A stretch of 13,502 nucleotides of DNA, taken from positions 1 through 13,502 of the forward strand of contig JAUYDU010000428.1 in the NCBI GenBank assembly GCA_030691665.1. The letters run 5' to 3'. This DNA comes from Chloroflexota bacterium. Lineage in GTDB: Bacteria; Chloroflexota; Dehalococcoidia; SM23-28-2. This document shows positions 1-7,166 of this stretch, piece by piece. Below the pieces are notes generated by a model. The model had not been told where the DNA came from, did not search any database, and worked only from the letters and a program-made list of their open reading frames with translations. Positions within the stretch are counted from its first letter, which is position 1; each line of letters opens with the position of its first letter. A program made the translations under genes and the position numbers.

Positions 1-1083
1 GACCAAGCGGCGGTGAGGGAAGCGTTGGCGGGCGGCGGCGATGGTGGCGCGGATCTCGGTGGGGTGATGGGCGTAGTCGTCCATGATGGTGACCCCCGCT
101 GCCTCGCCCACGAACTGGAACCGACGCTGGACGCCCCGAAACCGGGCCAGGGCCTGCCGCACGACCTGCTGGGGCAGACCGAAGACGCTGGACGCGGCGA
201 TAGCGGCCAGAGCGTTCCTCACCTGATGGATCCCCTCCAGGCGGGTCTCGAAGGCCCCATAGGCCTCTCCGCCGTATTTTACCAGAAAAGTATACCCGCC
301 TACATCCTTTCGCAAAAGATTTTGAGGAGAAAAATCCGCTTCCTTGTCCAGTCCGTAGCGAATCACGCTGGCGCAGATAGGGGGGTCGGCCTGGGGGTGG
401 GCCAGGATGTCGGCCAGGGTGGGGTCATCGGCGCAGGCGACGATGAAGCCGTCGGCTGGCACCTGGGACATGAACTGGCGGAAGGCGGCGGTGAGGCGGC
501 CAAAGCTGCCGTAGAAGTCCAGGTGATCGGGCTCGATGTTGGTGACGACGGCGAGTCGGGGGTGATAGTGGAGGAAGGCGCCGGCGAACTCGTCGGCCTC
601 CACCACGATGTGCTGGCCGCTGCCGGCCTGGGCGTTGGTGCCCAGGTCGACCATTTCGCCGCCCACCAGGAAGGTGGGGTCACAGCCGGCCTCCTGGAGC
701 AGGAAGGCGATGAGGGCAGTAGTGGTGGTCTTGCCGTGGCTGCCGGCGACAGCGACGGCCTGGCGGCCCTCGAGCAGGCGGGCGATCATCTCCGCCCGCA
801 GGAGGATGGGCAGGCCGCGGCGGCGGGCCTCGGCCAGCTCGGGATTGTCGGCGGGGGCGGCCGCGGTGTAGACCACGAGTTCGGCATCGCCCAGGTGGGC
901 GGCGTCGTGCCCTTCGTGGACGATGGCCCCCTCGGCCTGAAGGCGGTCGGTGAGGGGCGACAGCTTCAGGTCGGAGCCCGACACCTGGTGGCCCCAGGTG
1001 AGGAGGATGTGGGCGATGGCCGACATGTGGATGCCGCCGATGCCCACCAGGTGGACGCGCTGGGGGATGCCCCTGGTCCTCAC
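1..1083 (-). CDS. murC: UDP-N-acetylmuramate--L-alanine ligase MurC (3'-truncated by window edge)
   Basis: MurC is the cytoplasmic ATP-dependent ligase that adds L-alanine to UDP-MurNAc, the first amino acid of the peptidoglycan stem peptide. Reading from the GTG at 1083 gives 361 open codons running off the left edge, about three quarters of the usual 450-480 residues. Visible motifs are the N-terminal nucleotide-binding VGIGGIHMS (residues 13-21), the Mur ligase P-loop GSHGKTTTT (114-122), EADEF (162-166), NIEPDHLDFYG (182-192) and, near the cut, DDYAHHPTE at the start of the C-terminal domain. The GTG start overlaps the murG stop by 4 nt (GTGA), indicating translational coupling. The ORF is intact as far as it is visible. 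It is certain as a Mur ligase, and the GSHGKT P-loop together with the HHPTE motif make it MurC rather than MurD, MurE or MurF. Confidence 0.96.
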   Translation of the reverse strand, partial: MRTRGIPQRVHLVGIGGIHMSAIAHILLTWGHQVSGSDLKLSPLTDRLQAEGAIVHEGHDAAHLGDAELVVYTAAAPADNPELAEARRRGLPILLRAEMIARLLEGRQAVAVAGSHGKTTTTALIAFLLQEAGCDPTFLVGGEMVDLGTNAQAGSGQHIVVEADEFAGAFLHYHPRLAVVTNIEPDHLDFYGSFGRLTAAFRQFMSQVPADGFIVACADDPTLADILAHPQADPPICASVIRYGLDKEADFSPQNLLRKDVGGYTFLVKYGGEAYGAFETRLEGIHQVRNALAAIAASSVFGLPQQVVRQALARFRGVQRRFQFVGEAAGVTIMDDYAHHPTEIRATIAAARQRFPHRRLV

Positions 1084-2180
1084 CGGGCTACCTCCAGGAG
1101 GAGGCGAGCGATGTTGCGGGCGGCGTCGGGTCTGGCCAGGCGGCGGGCGGCCTCGGCCATGGTGGCTCGCCGCGGCTCATCGGCCAGGAGCTCGCCCACC
1201 AGGGGCAGGAAGCCATTCAGCTTGTCGTCCTCCACCACCAGGGCAGCTCCGGCGTCGGCCAGGTAGCGGGCGTTGTGGCGCTGATGGCCGCCGGCATAGG
1301 GGTAGGGCACGAGGATGGCGGGGAGGGCGGTGGCCGGCAGTTCGCCCATCACCGAGGCGCCGGCCCGCATCACCGCCAGGTCGGCAGCAGCCATCGCCCA
1401 GGGCAGCTCGTCGTAGAGGTAGGCGTGCAGGTGATAGCGGGAGCGTAGGCGGTCGGGCAGGTCGCGGTGCAGGCGATCGAGGCGGGGCTGGTCGGCGCGG
1501 CCGCTGAGGTGGATAAGTTGACATAACTCCAATACCTGGGGAAGGTGCTTGGCGACGATCCGGTTCAGGCTGCGAGCGCCGTGGGTGGCGCCGGCGACCA
1601 GGAGGACGCGCTCTTCGGTGTCGAGGCCGAGGCGGCGGCGCCCCTCGATCTTGTTGACCTGCCAGAAGGTGTCGCGGACAGGGTAGCCGCAGGCTACGGC
1701 CTTGCCGGGGGAGAAGTAGGGGAGAGAGCGGTCGGTGGTGACGGCGACTCGCTGGGCCAGACGGCCCATGAGGCGGACGGCCCAGCCGGGACGGACGTCG
1801 GGGAGGTAGACCATCAGGGGCAGGCGGTCGGAGGTGCGGGCGGCCACTGCCAGCGGAATGCTGGCGTAGCCGCCGGTGGTCAGTATGGCCTGGGGGCGGA
1901 ACTCGGCGATGAGGGCTCGGGCCTGGGTCACGCCCCTGGCTAGCTTGAGGGTGCTGGTTGCCAGTCCCCAGGGGGAGCGACCGCGGACTGCTCCGGCGTC
2001 GACGGCTCGGAAGGGCAGGCCGGCCCTGGACACGAGTTCGCGTTCGGCGCCGCTGGCCGTGCCGACGTAGAGGGGCTCCAGCGCTTCGGCGCTGCTCAGC
2101 TCTTGGGCGAGTGCTGCGGCCACGGCCAGGGCGGGATAGACGTGGCCGCCGGTGCCGCCGCCGCTAAAGACTACTCTCAT
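1080..2180 (-). CDS. murG: UDP-GlcNAc--MurNAc-(pentapeptide) transferase MurG, divergent
   Basis: MurG is a GT-B glycosyltransferase at the inner face of the membrane that converts lipid I to lipid II by adding GlcNAc. The 366-residue protein has the N-terminal GGGTGGH loop (residues 7-13), GGYASIP (103-109) and a C-terminal UDP-GlcNAc site with RAGASVMGE (272-280) and GGHQRHNA (297-304). It is unusual in lacking the common HEQN-PG segment: at about 122-132 it reads LMVYLPDVRPG. The glycine loop of the second domain reads AGATHGA rather than GGSQGA. Its position directly after ftsW and before murC fits MurG. The ATG overlaps the ftsW stop by 4 nt (ATGA), and its own stop overlaps the murC GTG by 4 nt, so all three are probably translationally coupled. 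The assignment is secure from fold motifs and synteny; the motif changes are real deviations rather than a frameshift. Confidence 0.95.
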   Translation of the reverse strand: MRVVFSGGGTGGHVYPALAVAAALAQELSSAEALEPLYVGTASGAERELVSRAGLPFRAVDAGAVRGRSPWGLATSTLKLARGVTQARALIAEFRPQAILTTGGYASIPLAVAARTSDRLPLMVYLPDVRPGWAVRLMGRLAQRVAVTTDRSLPYFSPGKAVACGYPVRDTFWQVNKIEGRRRLGLDTEERVLLVAGATHGARSLNRIVAKHLPQVLELCQLIHLSGRADQPRLDRLHRDLPDRLRSRYHLHAYLYDELPWAMAAADLAVMRAGASVMGELPATALPAILVPYPYAGGHQRHNARYLADAGAALVVEDDKLNGFLPLVGELLADEPRRATMAEAARRLARPDAARNIARLLLEVAR

Positions 2181-3361
2181 CCCATCGCCCTACGGAATCT
2201 AAGGCGGCTTCCGACCGTCTGCCCCCGCCAGAGGCGGGCGCGGTCGCGGCCGTAGCGGGACACGCTCAGGAGGATGCCCACGCCGGCCAGGAGGGCCACC
2301 AGTGCTGAGCCGCCGTAGCTGATGAAGGGCAGGGGCACCCCGGTCAGGGGTATGGAGCGGGTGATGCCGCCAATGTTTATCAGCGTCTGATAGGCGATCC
2401 AGCTAGTGATCCCCACTGCCAGATAGGTGCCGAAGTGATCGGGGGAGTTCATGACCGCGCGTATTCCCCGATAGACGAAGAAGGCGAACAGGGCGATGAT
2501 AGCCACCGCGCCGATGAATCCCAGCTCCTCGCCGACGATGGCGAAGACGCCGTCGGTGTGGGAGCCGGGGACGTAGAAGAACTTCTGGCGGCTGGCGCCC
2601 CAGCCCAGGCCGGCCGGCCCGCCGCTGCCCAGGGCGATGAGCAACTGGATGATGTGGAAGCCGGTGCCCTCTGGGTCCGACTCGGGGCGCCAGAAGGCGA
2701 TGATCCGGTCTATGCGGTAGTCGGCGAGATTGATGACCGCCCAGCTCATGAGGCCCCCTCCGGCGAAGAGCAGGGAGAGGTGGGTGAGAGGCGCCCCGGC
2801 CACGAAGAACAGGGTGCAGGTGGTGAGGACGATGATGATGGTAGTGCCCATGTCGGGCTCGACCATGACCAGGGCGGCCACCAGGCCGACCATCAGGGTG
2901 AAGGGGACGAAGCCCATGGAGAAGTGCTTGATGTCGTCGCGGCGGCTGTCCAGCCAGGCGGCGATGTAGACGATGATGGCCAGCTTAGCGAACTCGCTGG
3001 GCTGGAGGGGCGGCAGCGGCCCCAGGGAGAGCCAGCGCTGGGCTCCGTTGCGCTCGATGCCGATGCCGGGCACGAGGACGGCGAGCAGGCCCACCAGGGC
3101 GATGATCATCAGGGGCGTGCTGAGGGGGCGCAGGATGTGATAGTCGAGGCGCATGAACAGCCACAGCAGCGCGACGCCGGCGACGGCGAAGGCTGCCTGG
3201 CGGATGATGAAGTAGTTGGTGTTGCCGTACTCCAGGTGGCCGACGGCGAAGCTAGCGCTGTACACGACCAGAAGGCCCACCACCAGGAGCATGGCCGTGG
3301 CCAGGATGAGGACGTAGTCGGGTGGGCCAGCCCGCAGACGACCGGTCTCTAGCGTGGCGAT
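2177..3361 (-). CDS. ftsW: FtsW, SEDS-family septal peptidoglycan glycosyltransferase
   Basis: FtsW is the polytopic SEDS protein that polymerises lipid II at the septum with its partner FtsI. Characteristic segments, numbered from the start used here, are PDYVLIL then VVYSAS in the first membrane segment, RWLSLGPLPPLQPSEFAK (about 109-126), EPDMGT (168-173), HTDGVFAIVGEELGF (268-282) and PLTGVPLPFISYGGSAL (338-354). The first ATG, at 3292, would begin inside the first membrane helix and drop the PDY segment. A strong Shine-Dalgarno (GGGAGGTGA) overlaps the murD stop, and 7 nt after its GGAGG lies an in-frame ATC at 3361. No in-frame ATG, GTG or TTG exists between there and 3292. I therefore place the start at this ATC, giving 394 residues, with CTG at 3337 as the alternative. 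The 3' end contains a GC palindrome. Confidence 0.9.
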   Translation of the reverse strand: MATLETGRLRAGPPDYVLILATAMLLVVGLLVVYSASFAVGHLEYGNTNYFIIRQAAFAVAGVALLWLFMRLDYHILRPLSTPLMIIALVGLLAVLVPGIGIERNGAQRWLSLGPLPPLQPSEFAKLAIIVYIAAWLDSRRDDIKHFSMGFVPFTLMVGLVAALVMVEPDMGTTIIIVLTTCTLFFVAGAPLTHLSLLFAGGGLMSWAVINLADYRIDRIIAFWRPESDPEGTGFHIIQLLIALGSGGPAGLGWGASRQKFFYVPGSHTDGVFAIVGEELGFIGAVAIIALFAFFVYRGIRAVMNSPDHFGTYLAVGITSWIAYQTLINIGGITRSIPLTGVPLPFISYGGSALVALLAGVGILLSVSRYGRDRARLWRGQTVGSRLRFRRAMG

Positions 3362-3365
3362 GGCT

Positions 3366-4820
3366 TCACCTCCCTTCGCTGTGCTCAGGACAAGCCTGGG
3401 CTAGGAGCAGGCGGCGGAAGTCGGCGCCCCGCTCCTCGAAGTTGTCGTAGGCGTCGTAGCTGGTGCAGGCGGGGGAGAGGAGCACCACGTCGCCCGGTTG
3501 GGCCAGGGCCTGGCTGGCCTCGACCGCCTCGGCCAGGCTGGCGACTCGTACCAGCCGAGGGCGGTCAGCGGCCGGGCGGTCCTGGGCTGCCCTCTGCACT
3601 GCTTCCTCCAGAAGCGGGCCCGATTCGCCGAAGAAGACGACGCCGCGGCAGCGACGACAGGCCTCGTCCGCCAGCTCCTCCAGGGGGAGATGCTTGTCGC
3701 GCCCGCCCAGGAGGAGGAGCGGGGGCTGGCTGAAGGAGCGGAGGGCGGCCAGGGTGCGCTCGGGGGTGGTGGCGATGCTGTCGTTGTAGTAGTCGACGCC
3801 GGCCAGGCTGGCCACGAATTCCAGGCGATGAGGCAGGCCCTGAAACTCGGCCGCCGCCTGGGCGATGGCTCGGGGGCTGACGCCGCAAGCGCGGGCGACG
3901 GCGGCCGCCGCCAGGGCGTTGGACCAGTTGTGGCGGCCGGGCAGACGCAGGCTTTCGAACGGGAACAGCTTCTGTTCGCGGCCGCGCCGCCTCCAGACGG
4001 CCCAGCCGTCGCGGAGGAAAGAGCCGTCGCCGGGGAGGTCTGAGGCCAGGCTGAAGTAGAGCGCCTCGCCGGCAGCCCGCTGGGCCAGGGCGCGCGCCTC
4101 GGCGTCGTCGTAGCCCAGGACGGCGCAGTCGTCGGCTTTCTGGTGGCGGAGGATGTCGCCTTTCAGGCGGCGGTAGTCGTCCCAGGAGAAGCGGTCGAGG
4201 TGGTTGGGCGTGATGTTCAAGACACAGGCCACGTTGGGGCTGCGTTCGGGCAGGAGCTGAAGCTGGGTGTGGCTTATCTCCAGGATGACCCAGGTGTCGG
4301 AGGTCAGACGGCCCAGGTGGGAGAGGAGGCCGACGCCGATGTTGCCGCCCACGAAGTGGGGCAGGCCGTCGCGGTGGAACATCTCGCCCACCAGGGCAGT
4401 GGTGGTGGTCTTGCCGCTGCTGCCGGTTATGCCCGCTACCGGTCCTGGGCAGAGCTCGAGGAAGAGCTTGAACATCGAACTAAGGGGCACGCCGCGCTTC
4501 CGCGCTTCGGCCAGCGCTGGCAGGTCGAGGGGCACGCCCTGCGATACGAAGATGATGTCGGTGGTCACCATGTCGCGGGGGTCGTTGGCCCCCAGCGAGA
4601 GGTGGACAGGGATGGCGGCGATCTGCTCCAGGCGGGCCTGGAGCCTCTCGGCTGGGCGGGCGTCGCTGACGGTGATGCGAGCGCCCTGGGCGTGGAGGAA
4701 GCGCACGAGGTCCACCCCCTCGATGCCCAGGCCGACCACCGTCACCCGCTTGCCCTTGAATAGGTTCGCGTTGCTCACTACAGGGCTGTGCTGGCTCTCC
4801 ATAGCGTTCGACAAGCTCAC
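3366..4820 (-). CDS. murD: UDP-N-acetylmuramoylalanine--D-glutamate ligase MurD
   Basis: MurD adds D-glutamate to UDP-MurNAc-L-Ala in the cytoplasm. The 484-residue ORF shows an N-terminal VTVVGLGIEGVDL (26-38), the P-loop GITGSSGKTTTT (130-141), NITPNHLDR (202-210), HNWSNALAAAA (297-307), YYNDSIATTPE (344-354) and the C-terminal LSPACTSYDAYDNFEERG (448-465), all diagnostic of MurD. The usual SSFQL is SHTQL (183-187). The start is a GTG 2 nt after the mraY stop, with AGG 7 nt upstream; ATG 4802 and GTG 4778 are possible alternatives. Both ends carry dispersed repeat sequence: the first codons derive from a TTCGACAAGCTCA-type repeat, and the last residues, CPEHSEGR, come from a CTTCGCTGTGCTCAGGACA-type repeat, so the native C terminus probably ended near LLLAQA. 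The catalytic core is intact. Confidence 0.96.
   Translation of the reverse strand: MSLSNAMESQHSPVVSNANLFKGKRVTVVGLGIEGVDLVRFLHAQGARITVSDARPAERLQARLEQIAAIPVHLSLGANDPRDMVTTDIIFVSQGVPLDLPALAEARKRGVPLSSMFKLFLELCPGPVAGITGSSGKTTTTALVGEMFHRDGLPHFVGGNIGVGLLSHLGRLTSDTWVILEISHTQLQLLPERSPNVACVLNITPNHLDRFSWDDYRRLKGDILRHQKADDCAVLGYDDAEARALAQRAAGEALYFSLASDLPGDGSFLRDGWAVWRRRGREQKLFPFESLRLPGRHNWSNALAAAAVARACGVSPRAIAQAAAEFQGLPHRLEFVASLAGVDYYNDSIATTPERTLAALRSFSQPPLLLLGGRDKHLPLEELADEACRRCRGVVFFGESGPLLEEAVQRAAQDRPAADRPRLVRVASLAEAVEASQALAQPGDVVLLSPACTSYDAYDNFEERGADFRRLLLAQACPEHSEGR
3373..3394. repeat. Short dispersed repeat forming the murD 3' end
   Basis: This CTTCGCTGTGCTCAGGACA-type unit is nearly identical to the one at 8917-8937. 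Read on the minus strand it encodes the CPEHSEG residues at the end of MurD, and its GAAGGG end joins AGGTGA to form the Shine-Dalgarno of ftsW. Such units are frequent in several environmental bacterial lineages, from general knowledge. Confidence 0.7.
4807..4820. repeat. TTCGACAAGCTCA repeat fragment at the murD start
   Basis: TTCGACAAGCTCAC covers the murD GTG start and its first codons (MSLSN). The word TTCGACAAGCTCA is part of a well-known class of dispersed intergenic repeats. Being short, it may be coincidence, but it sits exactly at a gene junction, as the two related units do. Confidence 0.45.
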
Positions 4821-4822
4821 GC

Positions 4823-5782
4823 CTACACCTGAGCCGCCAGGGCTACCCCCAGCAGGGAGCCCACCACTCCCAGAAGCCAGAACCGCATCACCACCTGGGG
4901 CTCCGACCAGCCCAGGAGCTCGAAGTGGTGGTGGAGGGGGCTCATCTTGAAGATGCGCCGACCCCCCGTCAGGCGGAAGTAGCCGATCTGGATGATGTCC
5001 GACAATCCCTCCAGGACGAAGACGATGCCGATGATGGGGAGGAGGAGCCAGTGGCCGGTCATGAGGGCCACCACCGCCAGGGCTGAGCCCAGGGCCAGGG
5101 CCCCGGTGTCGCCCATGAAAACCTGGGCCGGGTAGGTGTTATACCACAGGAACCCAGCGGTGGCCCCTACCACCGTGAAGGAGAAAGTGGCCAGGTAAGT
5201 CTGGTCCTGGAGGAGAGCGATGATGCCATAGGCGAGGAAGGCGAGGGCGGTGGTGCCGCCGGCCAGGCCGTCCAGGCCGTCGGTGATGGCGACGGCGGTG
5301 GTGGTGAAGACGACGATCAGCACCGCCAGCGGTATGTAGGCCAGGCCCAGGTCGAACTGGCCCGCCCAGGGGATCCTGACGTCCTGGATGTCCAGGGTGA
5401 AGTAGAGCACCAGGGCGGCGGTGAGGCCGAGAGCGGTGAGGAGCAGGACCTTGAGTCGCTTGTTGAGGCCCGTCCTGGCCCGGCCGATGATGGTGCGCAG
5501 GTCGTCGGCCAGACCCAGGAGGCCGGCGGCGACGATGGTTCCCAGGGGCAGGAGGATGGAGAGGCGATCGACGACGTTAGCGGCCAGAGTGATGGGCAGG
5601 ACCAGGCTGAAGCTGAGGATGCCGCCCATGGTGGGGGTGCCCGCCTTGGCCAGGTGGGAGGCGGGGCCGTCGGAGCTGATCTCCTTGCCCAGGCCGCGCC
5701 GTCTCAGGAAGCCTACCAGCGGATACCCAGCCACGACCGACAAAACGAAAGCCATCGCTCCCACAGCCAGGGCGCGGACCAT
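4823..5782 (-). CDS. mraY: Phospho-N-acetylmuramoyl-pentapeptide transferase MraY
   Basis: MraY is the integral membrane enzyme that transfers phospho-MurNAc-pentapeptide from UDP to undecaprenyl phosphate, making lipid I. At 319 residues it has the short form seen in many Gram-positive-type bacteria. Landmarks are SSDGPASHLAKAGTPTMGG (36-54), LADDLRTI (91-98, with the conserved Asp pair D93-D94), TDGLDGLAGG (167-176), FMGDTG (222-227) and PLHHHFEL (282-289), separated by about ten hydrophobic segments. The residues before TDGLDGLA read TTTAVAI, where most MraY have SNAVNL, so two normally conserved Asn are replaced. It starts 1 nt after the murF stop (TGA-G-ATG) and ends 2 nt before the murD GTG, so it is embedded in the operon. 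The triple His loop excludes the related WecA/TagO sugar-phosphate transferases. Confidence 0.96.
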   Translation of the reverse strand: MVRALAVGAMAFVLSVVAGYPLVGFLRRRGLGKEISSDGPASHLAKAGTPTMGGILSFSLVLPITLAANVVDRLSILLPLGTIVAAGLLGLADDLRTIIGRARTGLNKRLKVLLLTALGLTAALVLYFTLDIQDVRIPWAGQFDLGLAYIPLAVLIVVFTTTAVAITDGLDGLAGGTTALAFLAYGIIALLQDQTYLATFSFTVVGATAGFLWYNTYPAQVFMGDTGALALGSALAVVALMTGHWLLLPIIGIVFVLEGLSDIIQIGYFRLTGGRRIFKMSPLHHHFELLGWSEPQVVMRFWLLGVVGSLLGVALAAQV

Positions 5783-5783
5783 C

Positions 5784-7151
5784 TCAGCCCGTCAGTTCCT
5801 CGATCACCGTCTCCAGAGCCATAGCGCGAGAGGCTTTGACCAGCAGGTGGTCGCCCGGTGCCAGCGTCTGGCGCAGGGCCGTCGCTGCCTCCTCCCTGGA
5901 GGGCAGAAACTGCACCTGCTGATGGCCGGCCTGCTGAGCGGCCTCGCCGATGATGCGGCCGCGCTCCCCCAGGGTGTAGAGGACATGGGTGGTCTGGGCC
6001 GCCCTTTCGCCGACCAGGCGATGCCCCTCCTCCTCGAAGGCGCCCAGCTCGAGCATGTCGCCCAGGAGGGCGAGGCGGCGGCCGGGAAGCTCGGCCAGCA
6101 GGTCGAGGGCGGCCAGCATGGAGGCGGGGCTGGCGTTGTAGGCGTCGTCCAGGATGGTGCTGCCCTGGGGTCCGCTGAGGGTGCGCAGGCGCAGGGGCAC
6201 CTCGGCCTTGGTCAGGGCTTCGGCCACCTCCTCTAACGATAGGCCATCGGCCAGGCCCACGGCGGCGGCGGCCAGGGCGTTGTACAGGTTGTGGCGGCCG
6301 GGCAGGGGCGTGGCAATGTCGGCCGACTCGTCGCCGCAGATCAGGCGGAAGGTGATGCCCTCCAGGCCGCCGCTGGCCAAGACGCTGCCCCGTACGGCGC
6401 ACTGGGCCGACGTGCCGAAGAGAACGACGCGGGCGCTGGTGCGGGCAGACATGGCGGCGACCTGGGGGTCGTCGCCGTTGAGGACGGCCCAGCCATCGGG
6501 CGGCAGGCTCTCCACCAGCTCGGCCTTGGCGGCAGCGATGTCTTCCAGGCTGCCCAGCCGTTCCAGGTGGACGGGGCCGACGTTGGTGACCACGCCGATG
6601 TGAGGCCGCGCTAGCTGGCAGAGAAGGGCGATTTCGCCGCGGCCGTACATGCCCATCTCCAGCACAGCCCGCTCGTGCTGTGGGCCAAGTTCCAGGAGAG
6701 CCAGGGGCAGGCCGATCTCGGTGTTCAGATTGGCCTCGCTCTTGAGCACGCGGTAGGTGTGACTGAGGACGGAGGCCGTCAGCTCTTTGCAGGTGGTCTT
6801 GCCGACGCTGCCGGTGATGCCGATCACCTTCACCTTGTGCCTGGCTCGCCAGTAGGCGGCCAGGCGATGGAGGGCGGCCAGGGTGTTGCCCACGCGGAAG
6901 AAGAACACCTCGTCGGGGAGGTGGGCTGGTTGCTGCTGGCCGACGATGCCGGTAGCGCCGCGGGCGATGGCATCGGCGATGAAGTCGTGGCCATCGCGAT
7001 GCTCGCCTGGCAGGGCCAGGAAGAGGTCGCCGGGCTGGACCTGGCGCGAGTCGATGGCTACCCTGGCAAAGGGCTGCCCCGCCAGCGGCGGGCCGCTGGC
7101 GGCGGCTATCAGGGGGCCGAGGCCGCCTGTTATGTCTTGGAGGGTGAGCAT
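5784..7151 (-). CDS. murF: UDP-N-acetylmuramoyl-tripeptide--D-alanyl-D-alanine ligase MurF
   Basis: MurF completes the cytoplasmic precursor by attaching D-Ala-D-Ala to the UDP-MurNAc-tripeptide. The 455-residue protein has the N-terminal uridine-site DSRQVQPGDLFLALPG (34-49), the P-loop GITGSVGKTT (111-120), an AXLEMGMYGRGEI segment (162-174, EMG typical of MurF), VTNVGPVHLERLGS (188-201), an N-A-L-A-A-A-A segment in the central domain and DDAYNASPASM in the C-terminal domain, where MurF has NDxYNANP. EMGM and DAYNASP separate it from MurE. The ATG at 7151 follows the ftsI stop by 15 nt with only a modest ribosome binding site. In most dcw clusters murE lies immediately upstream, but here ftsI abuts murF directly. 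I see no frameshift or truncation. Confidence 0.96.
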   Translation of the reverse strand: MLTLQDITGGLGPLIAAASGPPLAGQPFARVAIDSRQVQPGDLFLALPGEHRDGHDFIADAIARGATGIVGQQQPAHLPDEVFFFRVGNTLAALHRLAAYWRARHKVKVIGITGSVGKTTCKELTASVLSHTYRVLKSEANLNTEIGLPLALLELGPQHERAVLEMGMYGRGEIALLCQLARPHIGVVTNVGPVHLERLGSLEDIAAAKAELVESLPPDGWAVLNGDDPQVAAMSARTSARVVLFGTSAQCAVRGSVLASGGLEGITFRLICGDESADIATPLPGRHNLYNALAAAAVGLADGLSLEEVAEALTKAEVPLRLRTLSGPQGSTILDDAYNASPASMLAALDLLAELPGRRLALLGDMLELGAFEEEGHRLVGERAAQTTHVLYTLGERGRIIGEAAQQAGHQQVQFLPSREEAATALRQTLAPGDHLLVKASRAMALETVIEELTG

Positions 7152-7166
7152 GTCCCGATTTTACCC

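Noticed and set aside
13..1266. Long plus-strand open frame antisense to murC and murG
   Set aside because: Gly/Ala/Val/Asp-rich composition typical of antisense frames in high-GC coding DNA; the minus strand encodes recognisable MurC and MurG.
2435..3352. 305-codon plus-strand frame opposite ftsW
   Set aside because: Acidic, Gly/Asp/His-rich shadow with no family motifs; the minus strand carries an unmistakable FtsW.
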